A stretch of DNA of 64,000 nt from an uncultured Bacteroidales bacterium (GTDB taxonomy: Bacteria; Bacteroidota; Bacteroidia; Bacteroidales; Bacteroidaceae): contig CADCIP010000014.1 in assembly GCA_902801485.1 (NCBI GenBank), positions 1 through 64,000 of the forward strand, read 5' to 3'. A model generated the notes under the pieces. It made no database searches. It was not told the DNA's origin and worked only from the letters and a program-made list of their open reading frames with translations. A program made the position numbers and the translations under genes. This document shows, piece by piece, positions 22,610 through 31,937 of the stretch (position 1 is the first letter of the stretch; every line of letters begins with the position of its first letter).

Positions 22610-23842
22610 TTACCCGAAGAACATATATGCTATTGCTATAGCGGCAATGATGCCAGCCAAATCTGCCAAGAGTCCGCAAGTCACAGCATGACGCATCTTG
22701 ACAACTCCTACACTACCGAAATAGACTGCCAGGATATAGAATGTGGTATCTGTAGAGCCTTGGAAGATACAACTGAGTCTTCCCACAAACGAATCGGCTC
22801 CGTAGGTGGTCATGGCATCAACCATCATGCCCCGCGCCCCACTGCCGGAGAGGGGTTTCATCAGCGCTGTAGGAAGGGCGGCCACGAAATCTGTATTGCC
22901 ACCACAGACTCCGACACCATATTTGATACCGTCTATCAGCATGTCCATGGCTCCCGAGGCGCGGAATACTCCAATACCTACAAGGATAGCAACCAGATAG
23001 GGAATAATCCTCACAGCTGTGGTAAAGCCGTCCTTAGCCCCCTCGATGAATGCATCATATACATTGATTTTCTTACGTACACCAGCCAGAATAAAGGCAA
23101 TGATAATCAGCATCAGGATGATGTTGGCAGCACTGGTGCTTACTTTGTTCATCAGCAGCGAATCCATCTGTCCGAATCCCCAAATGATGGTGGCGACAAT
23201 CACAGCAGCACCACCTAATGTCAGCAGCATAGTGCGGTTCAGCAGATTAATCCTCTGATACAAGCTGGTGATAATAACACCTGCCAATGTGGAAAAGAAA
23301 GTTGCCAGCAAGATAGGAATAAAGATGTCTGTTGGTTGGGCTGCTCCCATCTGGGCACGATATACCATGATGGAAATAGGTATCAGCGTAAGTCCGCTGG
23401 TATTCAATACCAAAAACATGATCATGGGGTTTGTGGCTGTGTCCTTCTTGGGGTTCAACTCCTGTAACTGCTCCATCGCTTTCAGTCCCAGCGGTGTGGC
23501 AGCATTGTCCAAACCTAACATATTGGCAGCTATATTCATAAAGATGCTACCCGTAACGGGATGACCCTTGGGAATCTCTGGGAACAACTTGACGAATATA
23601 GGACTCAACAAACGGGCCAAAACGTTTACCACGCCTCCCTTCTCGCCAATCTTCATAATACCGAGCCAAAGGGACAGTACTCCCGTCAGACCCAAAGATA
23701 TCTCGAAAGCCGTCTTGGAAGACGCAAATGTAGAATCCATCATAGCGGGGAAAACATCAAAATCCCCAAAGAACAACAACTTCACCATCGCGATAAGGAA
23801 AGCGATGAGAAAGAAACCTATCCAAATGTAATTTAAAACCAT
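22610..23842 (-). CDS. SpmA-SpmB fused nucleoside-recognition membrane protein
   Basis: A 410-residue membrane protein with two Gate/nucleoside-recognition domains in tandem: residues 1-200 match SpmA (GKGGVVNVLARLLSPIF-like, NIAANMLGLDNAATPLG) and the rest SpmB (VRIIPYLVAILVGIGVFRASG, GSTDTTFYILAVYFG). Bacillus has them as two spore maturation proteins. In Bacteroidetes they are one gene of unknown role, probably a transporter. The ATG at 23842 is preferred over the GTG at 23854, because that GTG lies within the end of the neighbouring repeat element. It is part of the minus-strand housekeeping run, separated from ruvB by the first DUF559 element. Confidence 0.85.
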   Translation of the reverse strand: MVLNYIWIGFFLIAFLIAMVKLLFFGDFDVFPAMMDSTFASSKTAFEISLGLTGVLSLWLGIMKIGEKGGVVNVLARLLSPIFVKLFPEIPKGHPVTGSIFMNIAANMLGLDNAATPLGLKAMEQLQELNPKKDTATNPMIMFLVLNTSGLTLIPISIMVYRAQMGAAQPTDIFIPILLATFFSTLAGVIITSLYQRINLLNRTMLLTLGGAAVIVATIIWGFGQMDSLLMNKVSTSAANIILMLIIIAFILAGVRKKINVYDAFIEGAKDGFTTAVRIIPYLVAILVGIGVFRASGAMDMLIDGIKYGVGVCGGNTDFVAALPTALMKPLSGSGARGMMVDAMTTYGADSFVGRLSCIFQGSTDTTFYILAVYFGSVGVVKMRHAVTCGLLADLAGIIAAIAIAYMFFG

Positions 23843-23846
23843 AAAA

Positions 23847-24354
23847 AGCCTCACCCCCGACCCCTCTCCGAGGAGAGGGGAGTTGTTAGATATTAATAAC
23901 TATGTTAATTGTCTCAAGATATTTTTTATATCACTCTTTACGTTATCTAAATCAAACAGCACTCTGTCATTGGAGAATCGCACAAGCGAGAATCCCAGAC
24001 TATTGAGTATTCTTGTCCGTATCTCATCATCTTCTAATTGATCCCTTTCCGTATGGTAGCCTCCATCAACTTCAATGACCAACATCTTATCAAGACATAC
24101 AAAATCAACAATAAAGTCCCCTATAACATGTTGACGACGAAACTCAACTCCCAATTGTTTATTTCTTATATTTTGCCAAAGAACATTTTCCGCTGTTGTG
24201 CTATTCCTTCTATTCTTTTTAGCACAATCCTTAAGGATATTGTATCTGTCAGAAGCAGCCCAACGAAATCGAGTAGAAGATGTCACCTCATTCATAAATC
24301 AAGTTCTCCCTGGACATACTCCCCTCTCCCCGGAGAGGGGTTGGGGGTGAGGCT
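23847..24354 (-). mobile_element. DUF559 element 1: nuclease gene between inverted GC repeats
   Basis: A 508-bp unit. The left end 23847-23881 starts AGCCTCACCCCCGACCCCTC, and the right end 24319-24354 is its inverted copy (CTCCCCTCTCCCCGGAGAGG to GGGGGTGAGGCT), differing at only a few positions. Each end is itself a complete short-form repeat with its own hairpin. The only gene inside is a DUF559 nuclease, 18 bp from one end and 23 bp from the other. The right end supplies the last codons of ruvB. The left end reaches the start of the SpmAB gene. No target duplication is visible. Confidence 0.7.
23900..24295 (-). CDS. DUF559 endonuclease-like protein, copy 1
   Basis: A 131-residue protein of the DUF559 family (Vsr/PD-(D/E)XK-type fold). 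Marks are [37 protein letters not shown] and IEVDGGYH, carrying the acidic and histidine residues expected at a metal-dependent nuclease site. It aligns along its full length with the second copy at 27866-28255. Its ATG overlaps the ruvB stop by 4 bp, so it can be translated from the ruvB message. It ends with TAG. Cellular function of the family is not established. The flanking inverted GC repeats suggest it is part of a mobile unit. Confidence 0.85.
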   Translation of the reverse strand: MNEVTSSTRFRWAASDRYNILKDCAKKNRRNSTTAENVLWQNIRNKQLGVEFRRQHVIGDFIVDFVCLDKMLVIEVDGGYHTERDQLEDDEIRTRILNSLGFSLVRFSNDRVLFDLDNVKSDIKNILRQLT

Positions 24355-25338
24355 TCTTCCTAGATGTGAATACGCCAATTCTGTAACTTCACGTCCACGA
24401 GGAGTACGCTTAAGGAATCCCTCCTTGATGAGGAAAGGCTCATAGACCTCCTCGACTGTACCGCCGTCTTCACCAATAGCTGTTGCGATGGTGTTGATGC
24501 CCACAGGGCCGCCCTTGAACTTATCAATGATAGTAAGCAGGATCTTATTGTCTATCTCATCCAGACCATAGCGGTCGATATTCAATGCCTCCAATGCCAC
24601 GCGGGCAATCTTGAGGTCAATCTGACCATTTCCCTTCACCTGAGCAAAGTCGCGAACACGTCGCAACAGAGCATTGGCAATACGTGGCGTACCACGACTG
24701 CGACTGGCAATCTCACCAGCAGCTTCTGCATCTATAGGAAGCCCCAAGATACCGGCACTACGGGTAATGATACGTTGCAGTGTCTTGGCATCATAATACT
24801 CTAAGTGCATGTTGATACCGAATCGGGCACGCAGAGGAGCAGTTAGCAAACCACTGCGGGTGGTGGCACCCACCAAGGTGAACGGAGCCAGATCTATCTG
24901 AATGCTGCGGGCGCTGGGACCCTTGTCTATCATGATATCTATCCGATAGTCCTCCATGGCACTGTACAGATACTCCTCAACGACAGGACTCAGACGGTGT
25001 ATTTCATCAATAAAGAGTACGTCGTTGGCTTCCAAGCTGGTAAGGATACCTGCCAAATCGCCTGGTTTATCCAAAACGGGACCACTGGTGAGCTTAAATC
25101 CTACACCCAATTCGTTGGCAATGATATTACTGAGTGTGGTCTTTCCCAATCCTGGAGGACCATGCAGCAGGGTATGGTCCAGGGGTTCTCCGCGGTACTT
25201 GGCGGCCTCCACGAAGATGCGCAGGTTCTCTACCACCTTCTGCTGACCGCTAAAGTCCTCGAAACGCAAGGGGCGAAGGGCATTCTCAAAATCCTTCTCC
25301 TTGTTGCGACCCTCTTGTCTTATATCGAATTCTTCCAT
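24292..25338 (-). CDS. ruvB: Holliday junction branch migration helicase RuvB
   Basis: A 348-residue AAA+ motor that drives branch migration with RuvA. Walker A is GPPGLGKT, Walker B is DEIH, and the C-terminal winged helix ends [17 protein letters not shown]. The last 19 or so residues, starting [12 protein letters not shown], are not RuvB sequence. They are translated from the inverted end of DUF559 element 1. This suggests insertion near the natural stop codon. The gene overlaps ybeY by 19 bp. RuvA and RuvC are not in the window. Confidence 0.95.
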   Translation of the reverse strand: MEEFDIRQEGRNKEKDFENALRPLRFEDFSGQQKVVENLRIFVEAAKYRGEPLDHTLLHGPPGLGKTTLSNIIANELGVGFKLTSGPVLDKPGDLAGILTSLEANDVLFIDEIHRLSPVVEEYLYSAMEDYRIDIMIDKGPSARSIQIDLAPFTLVGATTRSGLLTAPLRARFGINMHLEYYDAKTLQRIITRSAGILGLPIDAEAAGEIASRSRGTPRIANALLRRVRDFAQVKGNGQIDLKIARVALEALNIDRYGLDEIDNKILLTIIDKFKGGPVGINTIATAIGEDGGTVEEVYEPFLIKEGFLKRTPRGREVTELAYSHLGRSLTPNPSPGRGEYVQGELDL

Positions 25339-25742
25339 AATTCCAAAGCTTTGTCCTCTTCGGCTTCCATAATGGCACGTTCACCTGGTCCCTTGTCATC
25401 TATACCGCAAAGATGGAGAACACCATGAATGATAACCCGATGCAATTCCTCGTTGTAATCGCAGCCTATCTGTTCACTGTTTGTCCGAACCGTATCCACT
25501 CCAATGTAGATGTCGCCTGATATGGTAGAACCCTGACTATAGTCGAAACCTATGTGGTCGGTGTAATAGTCATGGCCTATGAATTCGCGGTTCATACGCA
25601 GAATTTCCTCGTCATCCACAAAGATAAAGTTGATATCTCCCACATGTCGCTGGTATGTTGCTGCCACCTGATGTACCCATTCAATAACCTTCTGCTGGTT
25701 GATGGGCGGCATCTCGGTATTTACGACATTGTACGATATCAT
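25320..25742 (-). CDS. ybeY: Endoribonuclease YbeY
   Basis: A 140-residue zinc-dependent RNase for 16S rRNA 3' end maturation and 70S quality control. The metal motif [11 protein letters not shown] (HGxLHLxGxDH type) is near residues 106-116; the last position is D rather than H, followed by DKGPGE. It overlaps the S41 peptidase gene upstream by 4 bp and ruvB downstream by 19 bp, showing a compact operon. Confidence 0.92.
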   Translation of the reverse strand: MISYNVVNTEMPPINQQKVIEWVHQVAATYQRHVGDINFIFVDDEEILRMNREFIGHDYYTDHIGFDYSQGSTISGDIYIGVDTVRTNSEQIGCDYNEELHRVIIHGVLHLCGIDDKGPGERAIMEAEEDKALELWKNSI

Positions 25743-27343
25743 TTCTCCAACAGTTCAACCGCCTTCTTCACCACCTCATCATCCTCATAGATAATGCTGA
25801 AGTATTCACTCATATCCCAAAGGTCACGGGCAATCAGTCCCTTCAGTATCATACGGATATTCTCCGTTGCCTTTGCCTTGTCTTCATCGTCCTTGGGGGT
25901 AATTTTCTCCTTTTCACCTTCTGCAAAGATTCCGTCGATAAGTTCCTGGGGAACCTGGAATGTGGCCTTGTACTGCTCGAAGGTAGGATATTGCTTGGAG
26001 AGCTTCTTGCGGTTCTTATCCATGTACTTCAGGTTGGCGTTCACAATCAGGTTCTTTGCCGAGAGTTCTCTGTAGTACTTGCTGTACTTCAGCGTATCCA
26101 AGGGGACAAAATAGTCGGGCATGATACCGCCACCGCCATATACAGTACGTTTCTCGCGCAAAGTCTGATAACGCAGGGAGTCGGGGAAGTGAATGCTGTC
26201 GGCATTTGTCAGTTCACCTTTATTGTAGCGATTGATAACATCCTTGGCATAGCTCAGTCTGTCACCCTTCTCGTAGGGTTTCTGAATACATCTGCCGCTG
26301 GGAGTGTAATACTTGGCGGTTGTCAGACGAATCATACTGCCGTCAGGCAAATCTATGGGACGCTGTACCAGACCTTTCCCAAAGGTTCTCCTCCCCACTA
26401 CTATACCACGATCCTGATCCTGAAGAGCACCGGAAAGAATCTCTGAAGCAGAAGCGCTGTACTCATCTACCAGACAGACCACCTTTCCCTCCATAAAGAT
26501 GCCGTTACCTGTGCTACGGAACTCCTGACTGGGAACACTTCTGCCTCGTGTATAGACTATCATATCACCCTTTGGAAGGAACTCACTGGCTATGTCAGCT
26601 GCCGCCTGAAGGAATCCTCCACCATTCTGCTGAAGGTCAATGATAAGATCCACCATCCCCTGTTCCTTGAGCTTCTTGATGGCTTCTACCACCTCCTGGT
26701 GTGTGGTCTGTGCAAAGTTGTTGAAACGGATCAGGCCTATCTTAGGAGTAACCATATAGGCAGCATCAACCGAGTTAACGGGAATCTTGTCGCGCTTCAC
26801 ATCAAAATACATGGTGTCCTTAATGCCCCGTCTTACAACACCCAGATGGGCAATGGTTCCCTTAGGACCACGCAGACGTCGCATAATCTCCTCCCTGCTC
26901 ATCTTAACACCGGCAATGGCTGTATCAGCAACACTGACAATACGGTCGCCTGCCAGGATTCCCACTCTCTCGCTGGGACCTTTTGGAACGGGTTGAATAA
27001 CCAGAAGTGTATCATCCAGCATATTGAACTGTACGCCTATACCCTCAAAGCTTCCTGCCAAAGGTTCTGTAAACTTCTTTGTCTCCGAAGCATTGGTATA
27101 GGCAGAATGAGGATCCAACTTAGAGAGAATGCCGTTAATGGCATCCTCCACCATCTTCTTGGTATCTACGCTGTCCACGTATGCATTGTTAATCATCACG
27201 CTGGCCATTACCAGTTTCTGGATATTTTGCTGCAGGTCGTTTGCCGGGGCTTGTTGCTCTGCAGGTCGGTTATTGCTAAAAAACTGGGCTGACGATGCGA
27301 GTGCTACGCAGAACGCCATTACGCCCAAAACCATTCTTTTCAT
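25739..27343 (-). CDS. S41 carboxy-terminal processing protease
   Basis: A 534-residue exported protease. After a signal peptide (MKRMVLGVMAFCVALASSAQ) come a PDZ domain (GIGVQFNMLDDTLLVIQPVP, about 95-170) and the S41 catalytic core: the Ser in EYSASASEILSG and the Lys in GRRTFGKGLVQ. It acts in the periplasm on C-termini of proteins. The C-terminal 130 residues are the Bacteroidetes-specific helical extension. It lies between coaD and ybeY on the same strand; the gap to coaD is 20 bp. Confidence 0.9.
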   Translation of the reverse strand: MKRMVLGVMAFCVALASSAQFFSNNRPAEQQAPANDLQQNIQKLVMASVMINNAYVDSVDTKKMVEDAINGILSKLDPHSAYTNASETKKFTEPLAGSFEGIGVQFNMLDDTLLVIQPVPKGPSERVGILAGDRIVSVADTAIAGVKMSREEIMRRLRGPKGTIAHLGVVRRGIKDTMYFDVKRDKIPVNSVDAAYMVTPKIGLIRFNNFAQTTHQEVVEAIKKLKEQGMVDLIIDLQQNGGGFLQAAADIASEFLPKGDMIVYTRGRSVPSQEFRSTGNGIFMEGKVVCLVDEYSASASEILSGALQDQDRGIVVGRRTFGKGLVQRPIDLPDGSMIRLTTAKYYTPSGRCIQKPYEKGDRLSYAKDVINRYNKGELTNADSIHFPDSLRYQTLREKRTVYGGGGIMPDYFVPLDTLKYSKYYRELSAKNLIVNANLKYMDKNRKKLSKQYPTFEQYKATFQVPQELIDGIFAEGEKEKITPKDDEDKAKATENIRMILKGLIARDLWDMSEYFSIIYEDDEVVKKAVELLEK

Positions 27344-27363
27344 CTTTCTATCTAATGTCTTTC

Positions 27364-27831
27364 TTATTTCTTACTTGAATAATGTAACCCTATAGGCAGG
27401 AAAGCCTGAATATCCCAGCCGAAATGAGCCAGTTCACGCACCGTACTACTGCTGACCGAACTATACTGCGTGTTGGCAAAAAGCAACAAGGTTTCTATTC
27501 CCGACAGTTGTTTGTTCATATCAGCCAGTTGCATCTCGTACTCGTAGTCTTTTACCGAGCGAATACCGCGCAGGATTGCCACGGCGCCGCATTGCTTGGC
27601 AAAGTCTACGGTAAGGCCGGTGTAGCTTTCCACCGTCACCCTGGGTTCATTGGCATATAAAGCCTTCAGGGCTCTCACTCTTTCTTCCACAGGTATCCAC
27701 CCCTCTTTGTTCTCGTTGTAGCCCACCGCTATCACGATACTGTCAAAGAGTTGCAAACCTCGTTCCACCAGGTCGGCATGCCCTTTTGTGAATGGGTCGA
27801 AAGATCCTGGGAAAAGAAGCCCCCTCCCCAT
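27364..27831 (-). CDS. coaD: Phosphopantetheine adenylyltransferase
   Basis: A 155-residue enzyme of coenzyme A synthesis (ATP + 4'-phosphopantetheine to dephospho-CoA). The nucleotidyl transferase motif FPGSFDPFTKGH sits at residues 7-18 and the C-terminal ISSTxVR-like site is SVSSSTVREL. Most CoaD proteins begin with a short strand just before FPGSFDP. Here the start codon and first residues (MGRGLL) come from the end of DUF559 element 2. A longer in-frame start at 27888 reads through the whole repeat and overlaps the nuclease gene; I chose 27831 for its fit to family length. Either way the repeat contributes the N-terminus. Confidence 0.9.
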   Translation of the reverse strand: MGRGLLFPGSFDPFTKGHADLVERGLQLFDSIVIAVGYNENKEGWIPVEERVRALKALYANEPRVTVESYTGLTVDFAKQCGAVAILRGIRSVKDYEYEMQLADMNKQLSGIETLLLFANTQYSSVSSSTVRELAHFGWDIQAFLPIGLHYSSKK

Positions 27832-28384
27832 CCCTCCCCCGAGGAGGAGGGAGTTTTTATCAATATCATTGTAGTTTTTTGAGCTCATTATTTATACTCT
27901 CCAAAACTTTTTCAACATTCATAAGTACCTCTTCATTCCTGAAACGGATTATCTTAAATCCTATTTGCTCCAAGTTTGCAGTTCGCACCATGTCATCGTC
28001 ATGTTGATCACGCTCTGCATGGTATGCACCATCAACTTCAATTATCAGTCCCTCATCTAAACAAACAAAATCAGCTATATAGTCCCCGATAACATATTGT
28101 CGTCTGAATTCAACTCCCAATTGGTTCCGTCTTAATCGCTCCCACAGGAAAGATTCTGCTAACGTCTGGTGTTTTCTATTCTCTTTAGCAAACTCTCTCA
28201 ACAGTCCATATCTGTCAGGAGAAGCCCATTTAAACCGATTGGTTTCCGTTGTCATATAGCTTTATTTGTTCCCCTCCTCCCCGGGGGCGACTGGGGTCTC
28301 TAGAGAAACCACTGAATGTGGTTCCGGCCCCACAAAGGGGAGTGAGTCCCCACTCACGAGGGAGGCAGGTCAGGGGAGGGGGCT
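27818..28384 (-). mobile_element. DUF559 element 2: nuclease gene between inverted GC repeats
   Basis: A 567-bp unit. The left end 27818-27853 begins AGCCCCCTCCCC. The right end 28270-28384 is the long-form repeat (copy 3), inverted, ending GGGGAGGGGGCT. Inside is only a DUF559 nuclease gene, 12 bp from the left repeat and 14 bp from the right. The left end provides the coaD start codon. The right end provides the last codons and TGA stop of parE. The inner hairpins of the right end are GAAACCAC/GTGGTTCC (28305-28325, one mismatch) and GTGAGT/ACTCAC (28342-28357, perfect). Confidence 0.7.
27866..28255 (-). CDS. DUF559 endonuclease-like protein, copy 2
   Basis: A 129-residue paralog of the gene at 23900-24295. 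The same marks are present: [38 protein letters not shown] and IEVDGAYHAERD. The two differ at many positions along the length, so they are not a recent duplicate, yet each sits in the same position between inverted GC repeats. No promoter of its own is evident; it would be read from parE. An enzyme nicking or cutting repeat DNA is an inference from position only. Confidence 0.85.
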   Translation of the reverse strand: MTTETNRFKWASPDRYGLLREFAKENRKHQTLAESFLWERLRRNQLGVEFRRQYVIGDYIADFVCLDEGLIIEVDGAYHAERDQHDDDMVRTANLEQIGFKIIRFRNEEVLMNVEKVLESINNELKKLQ

Positions 28385-30385
28385 ATCCTCTTCTGGCAAA
28401 TCTTCTTCGATTACCAGATTGTCAATAATAAAATTCTGGCGCTCCATTGTATTATCGCCCATATAGAAATTCAGAAGTTCTGCCACCTGATCGGACTTAT
28501 GAAGCGTCACTTGGTCGAGACGTATATCAGGACCGATGAAGTTGCGGAACTCCTCGGGGCTAATCTCACCCAGACCTTTGAAACGTGTTATCTCCGGTTC
28601 CGGTCCAAGGTCATCAATAGCCTGCAGGCGCTCCTCTTCGGTATAGCAGTATTGTGTCACAAAATCCTTCGAGAGACTGAGGTGACGGGGACGTCTGCCA
28701 TCACTGTACACCGAGGTGTCTTCGGCATTATTTCGTGCTTCAAGCTCAGCCTCTATGGCATTCAACTTGGTCTTTCCTATCTTCGTCTTCTTGCCGCGGA
28801 CACGGAAAAGAGGAGTCTGCAAGATGAAAACGTGACCTTTCTTCACCAGTTCCGGGAAGAATTTCAGGAAGAAGGTCAGCATCAGCAGACGGATGTGCAT
28901 ACCGTCATCATCGGCATCGGTTGCCACAATAACCTTGTTGTAGCGCAGACCATCCAACCCGTCCTCTATATTCAGGGCAGCCTGAAGCAAGTTGAACTCC
29001 TCGTTCTCATAAACAACCTTTTTGGTCAGCTTATAACAGTTAAGGGGTTTTCCTCGCAAGGAGAACACAGCCTGAGTGTTCACGTCCCTACTCTTGGTGA
29101 TGCTTCCACTGGCAGAGTCTCCCTCTGTAATAAAGATACTGCTCTCCTCCTGCAATTCACCCTTGGAATCAGTAAGGTGCACGCGACAGTCGCGCAATTT
29201 ACGGTTATGCAAACTGGCTTTCTTAGACATCTCACGTGCTTTCTTGGCTACACCGGCCATTTCCTTTCGGAGTTTCTCACTCTCAGCGACCTTCTGAAGG
29301 ATGACATCAGCCACATCGGTATTCTTATGCAGATAGTTGTCCACCTGTTCCTTCACGAAATCACCAATGAACTTATCGATGGAGATACCGCCTTCAGGCT
29401 CGGTTGTGGTACTACCCAACTTCACCTTTGTCTGACTCTCAAAAAGGGGTTCCTGAATATTAATACTGATAGCAGCCACCATACCGTTGCGGATGTCGGC
29501 ATACTCATAGTTCTTGCCGCTATAGTCCTTGATAACTTCAGCTATGTATTTCTTGAAAGCTGCCTGATGCGTTCCTCCCAATGTGGTATTCTGTCCGTTG
29601 ACGAAAGAGTAATACTCCTCGCCATTCTGCTTGGTATGAGTAAAGGCAATCTCAATGTCTTCGCCACGGAGATGTACAATGGGATACAACGGTTCGTAGT
29701 CCATGCGGTCGGAAAGCAGGTCGCTGAGTCCGTTGCGCGAGAGGATGCGACGTCCGTTGAACATAATGGTCAATCCAGTGTTCAGGTAGGTGTAGTTACG
29801 GAGCATTGTCTCCACGAACTCACCTCGGAAGGCATAATGTTTGAAGAGCGAAGCGTCTGGCTCAAAAAATACGGATGTTCCGTTCTCATCCTGTGTAGCT
29901 TCTGTGGTATCGCTCTCCAGAATCCCCTTGCAGAACACAGCCTTGCGCACCTGTCCGTCGCGGAAACTCTGCACCTCAAACCGTACGCTTAAGGCGTTAA
30001 CAGCTTTCAGACCCACACCATTCAGACCAACACTCTTCTGGAAAGCCTTACTGTCGTACTTACCTCCAGTATTAAGCATAGAAACTGCTTCTATCAGTTT
30101 TCCCAAAGGAATGCCGCGACCATAATCACGAACCCTGACGCGCAGATTATCCTCGATATCCACTTCGATACGTTTTCCCGCACCCATCTTGAACTCATCA
30201 ATACTGTTGTCGATGACTTCCTTCAGGAGTACATATATACCGTCTTCTGCCTGAGAACCGTCACTAAGTCGTCCTATATACATACCTGGACGAGTACGGA
30301 TGTGTTCCATATCGGAAAGGTGACGGATATTACCTTCGTCGTAATTTACTTTCTCCTTTATACTATCTTGTATGATATCTTCCAC
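28370..30385 (-). CDS. parE: DNA topoisomerase IV subunit B
   Basis: A 671-residue GHKL ATPase/TOPRIM subunit of a type IIA topoisomerase. Marks are VIDNSIDEF (Asn of the ATP site), [27 protein letters not shown], the [14 protein letters not shown] and the DDDGMHIR motif. Length and the [13 protein letters not shown] stretch fit the Bacteroidetes ParE type rather than GyrB. The start is GTG: an in-frame TAA lies two codons upstream and no ATG is closer. The last residues DSPLP and the stop codon come from a GC repeat. A parC gene does not follow in this window. Confidence 0.9.
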   Translation of the reverse strand: MEDIIQDSIKEKVNYDEGNIRHLSDMEHIRTRPGMYIGRLSDGSQAEDGIYVLLKEVIDNSIDEFKMGAGKRIEVDIEDNLRVRVRDYGRGIPLGKLIEAVSMLNTGGKYDSKAFQKSVGLNGVGLKAVNALSVRFEVQSFRDGQVRKAVFCKGILESDTTEATQDENGTSVFFEPDASLFKHYAFRGEFVETMLRNYTYLNTGLTIMFNGRRILSRNGLSDLLSDRMDYEPLYPIVHLRGEDIEIAFTHTKQNGEEYYSFVNGQNTTLGGTHQAAFKKYIAEVIKDYSGKNYEYADIRNGMVAAISINIQEPLFESQTKVKLGSTTTEPEGGISIDKFIGDFVKEQVDNYLHKNTDVADVILQKVAESEKLRKEMAGVAKKAREMSKKASLHNRKLRDCRVHLTDSKGELQEESSIFITEGDSASGSITKSRDVNTQAVFSLRGKPLNCYKLTKKVVYENEEFNLLQAALNIEDGLDGLRYNKVIVATDADDDGMHIRLLMLTFFLKFFPELVKKGHVFILQTPLFRVRGKKTKIGKTKLNAIEAELEARNNAEDTSVYSDGRRPRHLSLSKDFVTQYCYTEEERLQAIDDLGPEPEITRFKGLGEISPEEFRNFIGPDIRLDQVTLHKSDQVAELLNFYMGDNTMERQNFIIDNLVIEEDLPEEDSPLP

Positions 30386-30428
30386 TCTTTAATTTGATAT
30401 TAGAGAATTTTATATTTATTGAACATTG

Positions 30429-30587
30429 AACATTAGTTTACGGTTTACGGTTTACCGTTAGACCATTGAACTTTTTATCGTTTTAATGTTTTAACATCAC
30501 AAGGACTCTAAACAAAATTACTGCCTCTAAACTCTGAACTTTAAGCTAAAACACTGCCTCTAAACTCTAAACTCTAAACTTTAATCA
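30429..30587. repeat. TAAAC-type mosaic array
   Basis: Words of 6-9 bp (GTTTACG, GTTTACC, TCTAAACTC, TGCCTCTAAACTC) fill the gap between parE and the GNAT gene. The left part is in the GTTTAC orientation and the right part in the CTAAACT orientation. Nothing else is seen in 30386-30613 except the adjoining GC repeat. Confidence 0.75.
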
Positions 30588-30613
30588 CTCCCCGGGGGAG
30601 CGGGGAGGGGGCT
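30588..30613 (-). repeat. GC palindromic repeat, short form
   Basis: CTCCCCGGGGGAGCGGGGAG then GGGGCT abuts the stop codon of the GNAT gene and touches the TAAAC-type array, so both repeat families meet here. Confidence 0.75.
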
Positions 30614-31765
30614 TTAAAGGTCTTTCCCAAATGCTGCCCTGCGCTTATGAATAAAACAATCCAAGTTCTTCCATTGCGTCTGACTGGCAATATTCTCCTC
30701 TAACTGAGGATGTGTCTCAGCCCACTCGTAACCGTCTTTTGTTGCTTCTGGAATAATATTGGCAAATATAAGGGCATTGGCTCCCTTGTCATGATACTCA
30801 GGCAATACACCCACAAGGAGCATATCCAATATTCTGGGATGCCTGTTGAACCATAGCGCCTTGGCTATATGATACCATCCAAAGGGGAAAAGTTTAGATT
30901 TTGCCTTCTGTACAGCCCGGCTAAGACTGGTAACACAGACACCCATTCCTATCACCTCCCCTTCTGCGTTCTCCACAACAGAGAGGTATCGCTTATCCAG
31001 TAAAGGCAGAAACCTGTCGGCAAAGGTTTTCATCTGGTACTCATCAAGTTCACTGTATTCATAAAGCTTAGCATAAGCACGGTTAACCACACCGAAAATC
31101 TTCTCTATATAGCCATCTTTCAGAATCTCTTTCTTGCTCTTGAACTTACGGATCCTGAATCCGTAACGCTCCTGCACCATTTGGGCAATTCTAAAATACT
31201 TCTGCATATTGGCCTCATGCCCGTTTACCGGCACCATAACCTTACGCTCCACCCACCCTTGTTCTTTCTGGTAGCCCAACTGCTCCATGTGCTTGGGATA
31301 ATAGGGGTAGTTATAAATAGAAAAGACGGTTCCCAGCTGATCATATCCTTCCGTGAGCATTCCTTCCGGGTCAAGGTCGGTAAAACCAAGAGGACCTACA
31401 ATATGTGTCATGCTGCGTTGTCGGCCCCAATTCTCTACTGCTTGCATCAACAGACGGGTTACCTCAATATCATCTATGAAGTCAATCCAACCGAAACGTA
31501 CATGTTTTGTATTCCATGTCTTATTGGCACGATGGTTGATGATAGCAGCAACACGACCGACGATTTCCCCGTCTCTGCGAGCGACAAACAACCCGGCTTC
31601 ACAAAAACGGAATACAGGATTCCTTTGGGGGTCAAAAGTATCCAACGTGTCCTCCAACAAATCAGGTACGGCATACGGGTTGCCTTTGTACAACTCATAA
31701 CCGAATCTGGCAAACTGTTTCAACTCCTTTCGGGTTTTAACGCTGCTTATGATGATATCCGACAT
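30614..31765 (-). CDS. Large GNAT-family N-acetyltransferase
   Basis: A 383-residue protein. The N-terminal 130 residues carry a GNAT-like core (FVARRDGEIVGRVAAIIN), and the region VVENAEGEVIGMGVCVTSL to LPEYHDKGANALIFANII is a second GNAT-like half, giving a tandem arrangement. Similar proteins are annotated simply as N-acetyltransferase in Bacteroidetes; the substrate is unknown. It is transcribed divergently from the outer-membrane barrel gene. A perfect palindrome, ACTAACGTTAGT (31768-31779), lies immediately before its start and could be an operator. Confidence 0.75.
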   Translation of the reverse strand: MSDIIISSVKTRKELKQFARFGYELYKGNPYAVPDLLEDTLDTFDPQRNPVFRFCEAGLFVARRDGEIVGRVAAIINHRANKTWNTKHVRFGWIDFIDDIEVTRLLMQAVENWGRQRSMTHIVGPLGFTDLDPEGMLTEGYDQLGTVFSIYNYPYYPKHMEQLGYQKEQGWVERKVMVPVNGHEANMQKYFRIAQMVQERYGFRIRKFKSKKEILKDGYIEKIFGVVNRAYAKLYEYSELDEYQMKTFADRFLPLLDKRYLSVVENAEGEVIGMGVCVTSLSRAVQKAKSKLFPFGWYHIAKALWFNRHPRILDMLLVGVLPEYHDKGANALIFANIIPEATKDGYEWAETHPQLEENIASQTQWKNLDCFIHKRRAAFGKDL

Positions 31766-31767
31766 AT

Positions 31768-31802
31768 ACTAACGTTAGTTTGTTATTTTGACGGCAAAGA
31801 TA
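31768..31802 (-). promoter_or_regulatory. Promoter and palindrome before the GNAT gene
   Basis: A minus-strand -7 box TATCTTTG lies at 31802-31795. Between it and the start codon is the perfect 12-bp palindrome ACTAACGTTAGT (31768-31779). No good -33 TTTG is seen. Confidence 0.5.
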
Positions 31803-31910
31803 GCAAAAAAATACCGATAAATGTGGCATTAAACTCCAAATTCTGCAAAATAAGGTAGTTAAAAGAACAAAAAAACGTTGCATAGTCGGTATTATCGTCC
31901 AAAAATCAAT

Positions 31911-31918
31911 TAACTTTG
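31911..31918 (+). promoter_or_regulatory. -7 element of the outer-membrane barrel gene
   Basis: TAACTTTG ends 7 bp before an ATG at 31926 and 19 bp before a second in-frame ATG at 31938. Transcription should start near 31922-31927, which favours the second ATG or a leaderless message. Confidence 0.6.
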
Positions 31919-31937
31919 CATCGCAATGTATCAGATA

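Noticed and set aside
22571..24354. GC repeats as ordinary rho-independent terminators
   Set aside because: They have strong stems but mostly lack a T-run, occur inside coding regions, and real terminators with T-runs exist nearby (for example 9410-9449, 41280-41310).
28499..29992. A 497-codon plus-strand open frame
   Set aside because: It is fully antisense to parE, whose domains are all recognisable; the protein shows no family features.
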